This document shows positions 1 through 10,509 of a DNA stretch of 64,000 nt, one piece after another. A program made the translations under genes and the position numbers. Position 1 is the first letter of the stretch, and each line of letters opens with the position of its first letter. This DNA comes from Laccaria trichodermophora (lineage: Eukaryota > Basidiomycota > Agaricomycetes > Agaricales > Hydnangiaceae). A model generated the notes under the pieces. That model was not told the origin of the DNA. It did no database searches and saw only the letters and a program-made list of their open reading frames with translations. The stretch is taken from assembly GCA_018417955.1 (NCBI GenBank), contig JACTVC010000025.1, positions 496,001-560,000 of the forward strand. Direction: 5' to 3'.

Positions 1-25
1 TGGCGCAGCTAACCTTCTTTGATAG

Positions 26-1127
26 GCCCGAGTTGACCTTTGTGTCGTGTTTGTCTCAGAGGCCCCATGGGAGACGATACGACCACCGTTAGGCGCGTCT
101 CCCGACCCGTATTTCTTTGACATTCCTCCGCCAACGAAAGAAGGTACGTCTTCGACAAAACTATTGTCAAATCACTCACTTACTCTTTACAGACATAGTT
201 AAGCTCTTAATCTCAAAGTACTCATTCCACCCACCCCTCAAACCCCTCTACACGCACTTTATCACTACCCTGTGCGACGTCTGTTACCCGTTCACCCATG
301 ACCCTCATGAGCTAGCGTACATCGCAGCCGCGCGATGGCCGGGGTTTGTCAAGCCAGTGGTGGACGCCAATAAACGCGACATGGATCTGGACGCGGACTC
401 TGACTCTGGAGAGGCCTTCCAACCTCCCTCCGAAGAAACCCGCATGCGCCTCAGTCGTCTATTCAATCCCTCCCTTTCTCTCGCCCTCGACGCACTCTAC
501 CCCCGCCTTCAAAACGCCACAGACTGGGCAAAGGCGAACGAACCACCGCCAAACCTCCTCGACAACCCTCCAACCAACATAAAAACCGCGCTGCCCTCTG
601 ACGAGAAAGAAGCGGGTATCACCTCCCTCCCACGACTATCCAAATTCATACTCCTAGCATCCTTCCTCGCATCCACCAACCCTCCAAAATCCGATCTGAG
701 GATATTCGGAAGGGGGCTGGATGAGAAGAAGAAAAGGAAACGACGCGCGTCAGGTAAACCGACAAAAACCAAAGGAGGGGTGACGAAGGTCGCTCAACGC
801 CTCCTTGGCCCTACCTCATTCACGCTAGACAGGATGCTCGCTATACTCGGTGCGCTTCTAGAGGAGAATGACGTTGATTCCAGGATACAAGGGCATGCTT
901 CCGAGTTTAGTATACCCGGGGAGGAGACGGATATGGAAATATCCCGTGTTGGTGTGTATGCAGCAGTAGTGGAGCTGACGAGTATGCGTCTATTGACCAG
1001 GACGTCGGCTGTTGATCGGTTGGATGGTCCGCCGACGTTTAGGGCTGCGGTGGGGTATGAGATGGCGCTGTGTTTGGCGAAGGAGTTGGATGTTAGTCTT
1101 GGAGATCTCTTTTGGGAGGTTATGTAG
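26..1127 (+). CDS. ORC5: Origin recognition complex subunit 5, C-terminal part (partial, 5' end outside window)
   Basis: ORC5 is a subunit of the origin recognition complex, which marks replication origins in the nucleus. Two exons are readable. Exon 26-143 follows an acceptor at the end of ...TTTGATAG and encodes a stretch with VVFVSEAPWE. After a 49-bp intron (144-192, GTACGT...TTACAG, phase 1), exon 193-1127 runs to TAG. The translation matches the ORC5 pattern: VVF(L/V)SE.PWE..RP.G near the start of the visible part, then LPRLSKFILLASFLAS.NP, a Lys/Arg-rich loop, LLGP..F.LDRMLAI and a terminal helix. These are the ORC5 C-terminal (ORC5_C) hallmarks. The AAA+ Walker motifs lie upstream, outside the window. 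The stretch 24-143 is open in the required frame, so no lesion is visible. ORC5 identity rests on recognition of conserved segments, not a search. Confidence 0.88.
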
Positions 1128-1357
1128 CCGCCTAAAACGCAGCGGTCGCTGATTTCTTAGCGCTGCTTGCCCTTGGTTTCTGAGGTCACATCAGAGGGGC
1201 ACTTTACTCATGCACAAACATGTTAACAATCCTGCCAGCGATGCTCAACGACGTTTGAGGTACTCGCACTAGCAGCGTTGATCGAGGCTTACTCTCAAAC
1301 GTTGAAGAAAAGCTGTACGGACTTCCATGTTCTCTGCCAACTTCATTTTCGTAAGCT
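1128..1357. other. Intergenic, no gene seen
   Basis: Downstream of ORC5. I see no convincing coding exon or RNA here; short open frames lack splice support or family resemblance. Confidence 0.5.
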
Positions 1358-1580
1358 ATGGATCATACATGCCAGTTGGCAAAAACAATCGGATAATACC
1401 ACCCACTGGTACACTCTCTGCCTGGGTGTTGGAGAATCAAGATGGCAGGTCAAAGATTAAACATCATCGAAAGTGAACTCGAATGCACAAGTTGCTATAT
1501 ATATATGTGAGAAAAAAATCACTCATAAAGATATCATAGTCGATACTCTGTCTGGGAGTCGAACCCAGCTTTCGCACATA
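1358..1580 (-). repeat. Dispersed repeat with tRNA 3'-half (B-box), copy 1
   Basis: This segment is repeated at 10510-10672 in the same orientation. At its right end the minus strand carries a tRNA-like T-arm: stem CTGGG, loop TTCGACT, stem CCCAG, followed by ACAGAGTA, which resembles a 3' acceptor strand. GGTTCGACTCC matches a pol III B-box. The body (~200 bp, with GTTGGCAAAAACAA and ACCACCCACT shared by both copies) lies 3' of it on the minus strand. Similarity stops just after CTTTCGC on the plus strand, where the two copies enter unrelated DNA. A tRNA-derived SINE truncated at its 5' end is the simplest reading; a decayed tRNA gene with a repeated flank is the alternative. No full cloverleaf can be folded. 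Confidence 0.5.
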
Positions 1581-1582
1581 GT

Positions 1583-1840
1583 GAAGGAAAGATGTTCCCC
1601 CGAACGAGATAAAGAGTCAGCACAATGAATTCAAATGTAAGTATGCGGGAGTGGGTTATACCTGGGATATACCAAGGATATACTGAGTGAGGTCAGGATG
1701 CTGTATTTCTTGTGTTCACCATAGATTAGTGTTTTGCATATTTGGTATGACCTTCCTGCACAGAACAACACCATCTGCACACATCATTATTCCAGGGGAA
1801 GTCAAAAGGTATCAGAACTATACAAAAAAATTCGAGGAGT
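1583..1840. other. Mirror of the DUF6534-fragment zone, mostly decayed
   Basis: A short piece (about 1590-1612) reads on the minus strand as ATCTCGTTCGGGGGAACA, matching an exon end of the DUF6534 genes. The mirrored position on the right (33541-33560) carries the same piece. The rest has no gene I can support. It shows that homology between the two sides continues, in broken form, beyond the clear arm boundary. Confidence 0.4.
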
Positions 1841-2022
1841 AGAAAATGAGCCATCATGTATACTTGGTGATCATTCACAGTACATCCAGTACACAAAATG
1901 GGCACCCAACAAGTCCAGAAAAGTTTCACACCCTGTTTATATTTGCTGAAATCCACTGCTACATCAATAGATGCACAGAAGTCTCCCAGCAAATCAAGAG
2001 GGCAATGAAAAAAGAGAATCCC

Positions 2023-2202
2023 CCGACGACGCAAGCCAGTAGTGCAGCAGCAAGGTCATCCCGTCCACAGGGTGCAAGCAGAGCCCGTGGAGCTGGGGCG
2101 GCAAAAATTAGATAACCAAGAACGGAGGCGGTGCCTCCATAATAGTGGTTAAACTATTAAGAACAGATACTACACTTGATCTAAGCCAAAAGGCCAGAGT
2201 GG
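2023..2202 (-). ncRNA. U2: U2 spliceosomal snRNA, left copy
   Basis: The minus strand reads CTGGCCTTTTGGCTTAGATC followed by AAGTGTAGTATCTGTTCTTA. This is the U2 5' stem-loop I and the branch-point recognition segment containing GTAGTA. Next come an AATAG..CTATT stem-loop (IIa), a perfect GGAGGC-A-CCGCCTCC-type hairpin (IIb), an Sm site in CTAATTTTTGCC, and a 3' half that can form stems III and IV. Length is ~180 nt, normal for U2. A second copy with a handful of differences lies at 33056-33233. All elements needed for function look intact. Ends are approximate. Confidence 0.93.
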
Positions 2203-2228
2203 TAAGGAACAAAGGAGGGGACAAGAGG

Positions 2229-2238
2229 GTTTATATAG
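2229..2238 (-). promoter_or_regulatory. TATA element of left U2 gene
   Basis: CTATATAAAC on the minus strand lies ~30 bp upstream of the U2 start. The right copy has the same element at 33018-33026 at the same spacing. Confidence 0.55.
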
Positions 2239-2239
2239 G

Positions 2240-3113
2240 GAAGAAAGAGGTGCGCACGGACCATAGTTTAGGGTGCGTTGATTGGAGTGGGTGAGGTCTC
2301 CAGCTCCCATTTAAATATAGCCTTGCAGGCACAGATACAAATCGGTATTTTCGACCACACATACTGCGATGCGACATCTTATTTTTGTTCCACACACGAT
2401 AACGAGCTTTCTGCATATGACTATAATTTTCGTCAGAAGAAATTCCTTCCGTGGACCCCATCAAGCGAAGTTTGCGACGGTGGGTGATTTTCGCATGTTT
2501 TCGAGGCCCCTTTTGATTCCATAGTGTCTTGAAATGCAAATTTATACTTACGGGTTTTCTAACAATGCAGTTTGAAACATTGCTGCTGCCGTTCATTTTA
2601 CGTTCAACGTTCAACCGTTGCTAAACCGTTGCTGTGCATTTTGTCTAAGTTCATCGGGAGTGATCCTCATCGTAAGAAAGTGAGGGTTGTTTTGCAAGTT
2701 TATTAGTGTTCAGAATACGTTTTAAAAGGCCTGTCAACTGAATAGTGACTATGGTGGGAGTTGCGCGCGTTGAAGTGTCGATCCTGAGATTCCTTTCCCC
2801 TCTGTACTATTTTGTCGATAAGTATAATGGCTCTCGTTTTCGGCCCCTGTTTTTTTTGTATGCTTTTCCCTTTGTCTGCAACGATGCGTTACGGAAAAAA
2901 CGGTATTCACAAAAGTACACGGCTGGGCTCTCTTATCACGGACAGTACTAGGCATGAGTCCTTGTCGAAATAAGCGAATAGTATGTCCAACAAGTCCATA
3001 AAACACTACACATACGTACGGAGAACGCAAGCAATAAATAGAGCAGATCAGTGTACAATTAGCAATGTTCCCCCACTTCTGAATTGTCCCCGCACATCCC
3101 GCCCACCGAACAG
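2240..3113. other. Intergenic between U2 and aspartic protease A
   Basis: The sequence is shared, inverted, with about 32253-33017. I find no coding exon supported by conservation: the open frames in the two arms do not stay in register. Confidence 0.5.
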
Positions 3114-5226
3114 TCATCCTGCGGCACGGCCTGTAGCTGTGGCCAGAGGTACGCCGTTAGACGCCGTTCCGGCGGGTTTGAAGGTTCCGCTTGGTGCCAC
3201 CTCCGAAATATCTGTAGGGAAGGGGTGGGTGAAAGGAAGGGGAAAGGGAGGGAAAGGAACCTACAAGGGAAATTATCCCCCGTCTTGACAGCCGCTACAG
3301 CAGACACCAATTGCGACGCAGCATCATGCGGGACGGTCGAAAGGAATCCCATCTTAGGGGGGTCGTGTGACGGGTGAGTGATATTCCCATAGTAAAACGC
3401 CGCTAATACGCTATTCACCAACCAAATTATCATCAGCAACACCATCTCCCAAAAAAGACACCGAACCAAAAAAAAAAAAAGGATCACACAACACGGAACG
3501 ACGCCAAGGACGAAAAAAATAAAACACAAAACGCACCTCTTCAAAACGGATCCCCGAGAATCCAACTAAACTGAAACCGATCCAACGAAGGTGAATCCGT
3601 CGATTCAAGCATCGAAGTACATGTAACCACGTCATTTTCAGAGACCTGCTGTATAAAGTCCCGCGGGTCGACGGGGAAGAGTTTGCCCCCAATAGAAAAA
3701 GCGATGCTGTGTGGTTCGGAGCAGGGAAAGCGCCTATTGACACCTAGTTTGGATTGGATGTTGCGTACGACGTCGGCAGGACCGTGGAGGATTGGGTCGC
3801 CCTGCGAGTAAGAGAGAGAGGAGGAGGGGTGAGTGGAGTGGGAGGGAGAGGAAGGGAGGTAGGGGACTTATGCTGTCGATGAGAGCAGAGAGAGTGATGA
3901 ACGGTGATGAGACTGTTGAGCGGGGGAGCTTTACGCCATCCAGGTATACGTCGTCGAGGGGAATTTCCCAAGTTAATGGATACATCTGTTATCATCCCTA
4001 AGTATGTCACACTTAACCAAAAAGGAACAACCCTCACCTCGTTCGGGGAATCAGGGGGAGCAGGCACCAAATATGGATACGCGCGAATAGGAACTTACGT
4101 CAAGCTATCCTGCGACACCCCACTCGGCATCTCACCAATACTCAACATCCCCACATTCCCTCCAACCTATACAATATCCCTTTGCAGCGTCACGGTGTAC
4201 ATCGGCAAAGTCAGCTGAGAAGCTGCAACAAATCGGGTGAGCAAGGGTCCGAAGATGGACCAAGCACGGAAGATGGACGTCGAGACATCGCCGGATGTTT
4301 GTCGTCTTTGTTTGCCTGAGCCTGAAAAGTAGTCGGAGAGGACGGGGAATTTGATGCGTCGGAAGTTGAAGGAGGGCAAGATGCGGCTCCCCAATTTGAC
4401 GTTAGAGGGAGGGATGGGGATGTCCTCTGTAACTTGTTTTCTCTTGCTGATTGATGACCTTGACTGATTCCATAGTTTGAACACGACGTCACTTTAGAGG
4501 AGTCAGTTCAAATTGCTCTCTCTCACTCATACAAACCTCAGACATACCTGATCACGGGAAACCCGAGCCCAAAGATCCCAGATGAGCCAGTCTCTCCTAA
4601 GGTAACGTTGGTTCGGTTTACCGTGACGAAGTATTGGTCCTGTAACGTCAGGCCCGCCAAGGTAACAGTGTCCTTGCCGATCCTGCCCGACGCATGAGTG
4701 ATCGAATTCGAGTCTCCATACCAGAGATCCCCGTCGGCGCCAGAGTATTGCAATGAAGCATGTGGATACGCCGACTGGCTGCTCGAGCACCCCTGTGTAC
4801 AGTCGTCAGAAACAACCCATAGATCTGACGAGTCGGTGTCTACGCCAACGTCAGAGGGGAAGAAACAACAAATGAGGTAAGGGCGTACCAAGGAGAAGCG
4901 GCGTGGTCGTTCCGCCAATAGAAATGAGGACATTATACCTTCTAACTCAAAACTCCATCAACAAATTCAAAATGTAAAAAAAGCACCAACTCACACATCC
5001 ACGAAATCGCCCAACCCAATGGCAGACGTCAGCCCGCGTTTCTTCAAATCGCTCGCCTGCGTCACCTGCCTCACAATGGGGAGATGAACACCGCCCGCCG
5101 TCCTCCTTGTATATCGCCTTGCAATCTCTTCAAGAGACGGTGTTTCTGTTCTTGGTACTGCCGCCCCACGGCAGGAAAGAGAAGTTGCAGCGAACAGGAC
5201 CCCAACTCCATGCTTCAGCCACCGCA
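3114..5226 (-). CDS. Pepsin-type aspartic protease, copy A (catalytic motif altered; probably not functional)
   Basis: Family A1 aspartic endopeptidase, normally secreted. By alignment with copies B and C it has eight exons. Exon 1 starts at ATG 5226 (MRWLKHG...) with a signal peptide, followed by a propeptide-like stretch with SLEEIARRYTRR. Two lesions stand out. The first catalytic motif, DTGSS in copies B and C, reads DTDSS here (ACACCGACTCG at the exon 3 start, ~4845-4835). The donor after the second-Asp exon reads ATAAGT instead of GTAAGT (~3870). The second motif still reads IDS|GD across that intron. The remaining exons are open. As in copy B, translation ends at GRAAG-stop (3114-3116) and lacks the C-terminal hydrophobic tail of copy C. 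Loss of the conserved Gly after the catalytic Asp-Thr would be expected to impair catalysis. Confidence 0.75.
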
Positions 5227-5258
5227 TTTTTTGGACCAATGCTAAGTTAATCTAAAAA

Positions 5259-5307
5259 GACGATCGTTCTTCGACAACGCTATGGGCCGTACGAGTCTTG
5301 GGTATGG
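5259..5307 (-). promoter_or_regulatory. Conserved upstream block of aspartic protease A
   Basis: The minus strand contains CGGCCCATAGCGTTGTCGAA followed by GAACGATCG, about 35-60 bp before the ATG. The same block lies before copies B (30058-30096) and C (34501-34541). Its conservation in the otherwise diverged copy C marks it as a core promoter or 5'-UTR element. Confidence 0.5.
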
Positions 5308-5429
5308 GAAGAGGCGTTTGAACCAAAAAAAAGAGACTAGCATGGAGGTATAAGTACAAGTTGCCCCTCAACTCCGTCGCTGATACAATAGATTCTGCCA
5401 CTCACCGCACATGACCTGACATGATAAAT

Positions 5430-6130
5430 CTCGTTTGTATCGACGCCTTGAGCAGCTTTAAATCCGTCTAGTGTCAAGAATCTGAGCCTTGACGCACTAC
5501 ATGTCATTCTGCCAAGCGACTATTACATGAGAGTCTGACTCACCGCACGTAACCTGACATCGTTTGGATCGACGCCTTGAGCAGCTTTAAATCCGTGCAG
5601 TGTCAATTATCTCAGCGTTGACGCACTGGTCAGTACTCTATGTGATTCTGCAAGCGGCTTTAGAGTCTGACTCACCGCACATGATAAATCTCGTTCAAAT
5701 CGACGCCTTGAGCTGCCTTGAGGAGCAGCTTCACAGTGCTTCAAGTTTGCACTGCCGTTCGTGGCTTCTACATTTAAAATCTGACTCACCGCATTTGATA
5801 AATCTCGTTAGAAACGACGCCTTGAGCAGCTTTAAATCCGTGTAGTGTCAATTATCTGAGTGTTGACGAACGTTGACGCACAGGTTTGTACTACATGTGG
5901 GTCTGCCAAGCGACTACAACATTAGAGTCGGACTCATCGCACATAACTTGACTTGGATCGACGCATTGAGCAGCTTTAAATCCGTATACGCCCACAGGGT
6001 GTTGATTATCTGAGCGTTGACGCAGGCTTCGTACTATAAGTGATTTTCCCAAGCGACTACAACATCAGAGCTGTTGACTTGACATCGTTTGAATTAACAC
6101 CTTGAGCACCTTTGAATCCGTGAAGCGTCA
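5430..6130 (-). repeat. ~130-150-bp tandem repeats, left arm
   Basis: About six degenerate units, each with GCAGCTTTAAATCCG (minus strand CGGATTTAAAGCTGC), then GCGTCGAT.CAAACGA, GTGCGGTGAGTCAGACTCTA and GCGTCAACGCTCAGATA elements. They lie between the DUF6534 3' end and the protease promoter, mirrored at 29070-29960. Confidence 0.8.
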
Positions 6131-6707
6131 AAGCTTCGTACCATTTGACTCTGTCAACTCTGCCAAGTCTCGCCTGCGTGTATTTAAGTGCCTCCTTGTT
6201 GTGCGGCCAAAACGCCCAAGAACTGCGGCCGTCCGAGGTTTGCCTGTCTGCCGCCAAGAACTTCATGAGGTGCAGTGCGTGATGAATCCCACTTCTGTCA
6301 CGATAGACATGGTTGGTCCCAGCCAGAAAATGCCGCAAGACGGCAGTAGATACTCAAGTTTCCGAAAATTTGAAGGGGTTTCTTGATGAAACGCATACCA
6401 AAACAAACTTGAAGTCAGAAAGCGTGGGAATTTAAAAAGTCCCTTGGTCCGTTCTTCGTTTGAACTTCTAAAATGCTTAGAAAGGGTACAGGTGCACGAC
6501 TATGTACAGTTGATCTACTATGAACCCCAACATGTATCCTGGTCCCCCAAATGCAAGGTACCGTCTCCTCCAGGCCGATGAAGGTACCACTGGCAACGAC
6601 ATTGGCGCCAATCGCGGCTAAGTATCATCGTGAACGCACGACAACCACAGTTATCGATCCGTTACACCTCAAGACCCAAATGTGAACACATCACAGCCTT
6701 CAAAGCC

Positions 6708-8653
6708 TCAACTTCGTGAGCGCCTCGTCAGCCCATCAGAATCTCCACCATTGCCGGCGCCATTGACTGTCTGAACTTGAACATGCAGCGAAATCACTTC
6801 ATCCGCTACTCTTCGGTATCGTGTTCTCACATGTAATCTGCAGATCGTTAGTAGTTATACACCAGCGATTTGGAGGTGGAACGTACAGGGCAAGAACGGC
6901 ATTGGCATATACTAGGTAGGTAGCGCACAAGTTCATAGTAAGCTTGGGAATGGATGGGAGGGAAAGCGAAGACTTACTGTTCCCCCGGACGAGATAGATA
7001 GCCAGCGCGATGTATGTTTTCGGGAGTAAGATATACTGAGGTGGAGTTGTTCACACGACAACCAAATAAAAAATAAAAAATGGTGCAACTCACCGTAAGC
7101 ACGAACGCAACAGCCGAAACCCTGACATCAACCCATATCAATATGCGTAAAATATGAAGAAAGAAGAAAGAAGAAACAAAGCGAAGACAAAAAAAACACA
7201 CACACACCACAAAACCAATCCAGTAGAAAGCGTCCAAACCACCAACGAATTCACAATCCTCACGAAATTAGGTCTGTTCTTGATCTCGGTTGGCATGTCT
7301 GATGTTTGTTTGTAAAGGAGGGTGCACATCGTTCCGGCGATGAAGCCGTCTGAGAGGAACCGGAAGCCATAACATATGAAGAGGTAGGGCTGCCAGTGGA
7401 AGAGGAGGGGTTAGTTGGAGACTGGGGAGAAAGGGGGAGAAGGGGAAGGAGGAAAAGACTGACCTGGTTCTGTAGCAGTTCGGGAAAACACCAGTGACGG
7501 AACCTTTTTAGTGGGATGTGGTTAGATTAGGCAGGTCAAATGGTGGGGAGGTGGAAACATACATTCCCTGGATGTATACTTGGTAGGATTTTAGAATTCA
7601 GAAAGGTGGGATAGAGTACAGGGTTAGTTACCGATCGTAAACACTACACACCGACCGAACAAAGTCAGCATTCAAAAAAGAAAAGAAAAATGACACACAC
7701 CCCAGCCAAGCACAAACGGGACAAACTATTTGAATATCCCCGTCGTCAACCTTTACACCAAAGACAGAAGGGGAACGTACCCCGAGAACAGTGGGATACC
7801 TCTTCCTTGACACTAAGCATTCCAAATGTGAGTAGAGTCAAGGGAAGACGGGAAGAGAACGGAACATACATGCCCACATCCGTTTAAGGAATAGGCTGTT
7901 TAATTTGCAAGGTGCATGTTGGACGTAAATAACAAAAGAGGAAGGGAGGGAAGAATGTAGCGTACGCTTCTGCAAGAAAACAAGTCATTTCCTAGTAGAA
8001 AGATAAAATCATCAGGATGTCGTTCAAGAAACACGCTGAACATACATTCGGAATAAAGAACGCCTTCGTCGCCATTAATAAGTGGAGAACAAAGCGTGGG
8101 ATAAATCGAACCAACCGATATTGTCCTACCCCCCACATCCAAAATTAGACTTTTTCAAAGAGAAAAACAAAAAAACGATAAGAAACTCACCAATGATCGC
8201 AAAAACGAAAAATATGTGGATCAACCCCAATCCCGCGTTGTATGCAATAATACCATATAAGATTGACATTGATGACGAGCCCGACGGTTGAAGTCTGTTC
8301 CGACTCAGTCAGTATCAGTCGTTTTGATTTGATTTGGGGGGAGGATGGAGAGGGGGGTACTACCACGTACGAGGAGTATAAGCGCGACCTTTAAATAATG
8401 ATAGCGTCAGTAATCTTTTTAATTGAGAAGAGGGAAGAGGAAAGGGGACGAACCAGAACCTTGAGATGCCGCAAGTCGTCCGGGAATCGTTTGTAGTATG
8501 ATGAGACTTGACATATTAAAGTTCCGTACATCCTTTTGAAAAAGCGCATTCATGAGAAGGGAGTGAAAAGGGAGGGGAAAGAAGGGACACGTACGGGTAC
8601 GCCAGCATCGCGCCAATTAAGGTCGCTCCCTGAATTAGGTCTGCACGAGTCAT
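6708..8653 (-). CDS. DUF6534 seven-helix membrane protein, copy 1 (ancestral ATG lost)
   Basis: DUF6534 proteins are multi-pass membrane proteins abundant in Agaricomycetes; their function is unknown. Copy-to-copy comparison gives a many-exon gene. N-terminal exon with DLIQGATLIGAMLAYP; MYG.L.CQVSSYYKRFPDD; a helix with NLIWYYC; small exons with AFFIPN, E.TCFLAEA, FLKRMW, SRKRYPTVLA and FVPFMLGW; then the family signature FLSDGFIAGTMCTLLY, RIVNSLVVWTLSTGL, VSAVAFVLT, a Tyr-Ile-Leu-Leu-Pro helix, IYANAVLALLHVRTRYRR; stop at 6708-6710. At the ancestral start the sequence reads CCTTGAACTTATTCC where copy 2 has CCTTGATGAGCGACTTATTCC: a 6-bp deletion removes the ATG. The next in-frame ATG (8653) precedes the first helix and may serve as the start. 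Unlike copies 2 and 3, the exon at about 7463-7502 is open. Confidence 0.65.
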
Positions 8654-9040
8654 CGGAGTCGCGTCGCTGTCACTCAGTGGTTCTTGGGAGAAAAGTGTAC
8701 GATGTCGGTCCCGGAATAAGTTCAAGGTAGTCGAAGAGAGTCGAACGTGCTCAGTGATTAGAGTAAGAGAGAGGTCATATCCGTCGACGGGGAGGTTCCT
8801 GGTTCATATATATGTCCGCCTGAGGCGTTGACTGACACCTCCCCGACCTAACCTAAGAAAGTCTCCAAATGGCAACTATCTTCAACGGGGTCTGGACCCA
8901 ACGTCAATGACTTATGATGGCCGTCACTCTGAATAGATATATTTCAGCACTACTGAAGTACCCAACCCTGCACTAACTTCGACGGTTGCCATTGGCCATT
9001 GGTTTCACTTTCCCTGCTGGGCGTTCACCGTGTTGGCCAG

Positions 9041-9466
9041 CAGGACCCCCGAAAATCCTGCTAAATGGTAGATACCGATCCGGACAGAAATTTTCAAAAT
9101 GAGGTGCTAGGCTAGATACAAACCGGACAGGTTTTCGAAAAAATCAGCAAAATGCTAGATACAGAATCCGGACAGGCTTGCGAGAAGAATCAGAGGCTAG
9201 ATACTAACCGGACAAGTATGGTCGCGTAGCTCAACGGAAAAAAAGTATGTACTTTACCAAGCCTGACGTGTGGTCTGCAGTTCGAACCTTGTGCCTCACT
9301 AAAAAATTTGGCCCTGACTTAGGCTAGATACGCAGTTCAGACAACTTTTCGAAATTTTGGTCTAGGCTAGATAAAATCCGGACAAACTTCGCCAAAATTG
9401 GTACGGACAAGAATCTGGAAATCGGCAATTTTAGTATCTACCATTTAGCAGGATTTTCGGGGGTCC
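9041..9466. mobile_element. Non-autonomous TIR element (MITE, hAT-like), 426 bp
   Basis: The termini are inverted: GGACCCCCGAAAATCC... at the left and its reverse complement at the right, extending through TGCTAAATGGTAGATAC (about 33 bp). The flanks are an 8-bp duplication, TTGGCCAG at 9033-9040 and 9467-9474 (9 bp if the next C is counted). The mirrored locus in the right arm (~26103-26118) has the site once and no element, which proves insertion. The interior repeats GCTAGATAC-N-CCGGACA five to six times and includes a tRNA-like stretch (about 9220-9295, TAGCTCAACGG ... AGTTCGAACCT). No open frame of note. Confidence 0.85.
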
Positions 9467-9671
9467 TTGGCCAGCGAGGTGTCCCCAGTGGTTCCGAAGA
9501 GCGATTTGAGGATTACTTATGTTGTCGAGAAGATGAGAAGAGGGCGGGGCTGTTTGAAGGAAGCTGGTAAGGTTGGCTTTGAAAAAACTTGTTTAAGTAT
9601 GTATGGTTTCTTGTGGGCGCCAGGTACATACAATTTAATTATATCGCAATGACATCATTTTTCATTTTGCC

Positions 9672-9833
9672 CACTCCCTAAACTCACTCACAAACGGCTT
9701 GTCCACCACCTCTCGGAACGTCGAGTTCAAAGACACAGCTGGGAACATGAATTCTGCACATACACCCAGGTCAACACAGCGAACAACAACTCTTTCATGT
9801 GAGGACGCACCATGCACAACGAAATACAACGAA
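9672..9833 (-). pseudogene. EthD-like gene remnant, left arm
   Basis: The minus strand matches the 3' part of the EthD-like gene at 21424-22244: the stretch encoding YFVVHGAS, then AEFMFPAVSLN.TFREVVDKPFVSE. It is cut off on the 5' side at about 9833, where the inverted duplication ends, and has small indels. It lacks the catalytic-domain half and cannot encode a full protein. Confidence 0.7.
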
Positions 9834-10186
9834 GAGGACCTATCCAGGACCTCTCCTCAATCAAGCAGAAACCTTCAAGGACTCGGCACATACAATCCAT
9901 TATGGAATCCGTAAAGTAAACCACCAGTCATTGTTCGCTTTCCGAGAACAATTAGTCGCAATCAACGTTTGTGACAGTTTGAAAGAGCAACGTTCAAAGC
10001 TCAACTGAACAAATTCACGAGGTACATGAGTTGGGCGGCAAGTATATACACACGACTAATTACCCCGACCCTTATCTTCCGACGAAACGACGAGTACAGC
10101 ATGTAACAATTGAGACGCGACCAAACCGCGCTTGATCTCAAAATCACGACCATGATTGCCAAACATTCATAATCCACACAAAAAAA
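9834..10186. other. Junction region of left arm, no gene seen
   Basis: Unique sequence between the duplication boundary and the BEACH 5' fragment. From about 10110 it parallels the region upstream of the BEACH start (10800-10886). Confidence 0.4.
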
Positions 10187-10272
10187 ATGCTTCAAACTCT
10201 CACCCCTCCGGAGTCGATTTGACTTGTCTCCGAAGACACCAACAACAGTCCAATCCCCCGAAGAACATGAAC
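10187..10272 (+). pseudogene. Duplicated fragment of the BEACH gene 5' end
   Basis: ATGCTTCAAACTCTCACCCC and the following ~85 bp match the first exon of the BEACH gene (10887-10980), including CCGAAGACACCAACAACAG and AAGAACATGAACAA. Similarity also covers ~75 bp of upstream DNA. A 5-bp deletion after the fifth codon shifts the frame to an early TGA, so it is not coding. After about 10272 the sequence diverges. Confidence 0.8.
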
Positions 10273-10509
10273 AAGCTGTCGTGGAGGTGGATGGAAAGGT
10301 GTGAGTCGTCGAGGTCGTCAAGATCGGTTTCATGGCCATGGCCCACTCTAGATCCGTCATCTGTGCTGAAGGAGAGGAACATGGACTGAGAGGAGGTGGC
10401 GAACGCGGCAAACGACGTCGCCATTGACGTTGCGGTCGTCGTCGGGTGCGGGCATGGCTGTATGTAAGAAAGCAACTGAGAGTTAGTAAGAACAAAGATC
10501 ATGTAGTAT

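Larger units (their letters stand above)
1920..9833 (-). repeat. Left arm of large inverted duplication (~7.9 kb)
   Basis: Read on the minus strand, this segment carries the same genes in the same order as 25740-33330 on the plus strand: EthD-like remnant, DUF6534 gene, ~140-bp tandem repeats, aspartic protease, U2 snRNA. Introns, intergenic DNA and UTRs align as well as exons, so this is a segmental duplication and not just related genes. The arms have diverged by substitutions, small indels and one transposon insertion (9041-9466), so they are not a recent perfect palindrome. The arms are separated by about 15.9 kb containing the BEACH gene. Confidence 0.9.

Noticed and set aside
1583..1620. 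Full tRNA cloverleaf on the minus strand using ACTCTTT as 5' acceptor
   Set aside because: The supposed D-arm is a piece of DUF6534 exon (ATCTCGTTCGGGGGAACA) also found at 33545, so the pairing is accidental.
2745..3117. Open frames between U2 and protease A
   Set aside because: Not maintained in the mirrored right-arm sequence, so not coding.
9699..10008. Plus-strand open frames near the left arm end
   Set aside because: Antisense of the EthD-like remnant and flanking DNA.
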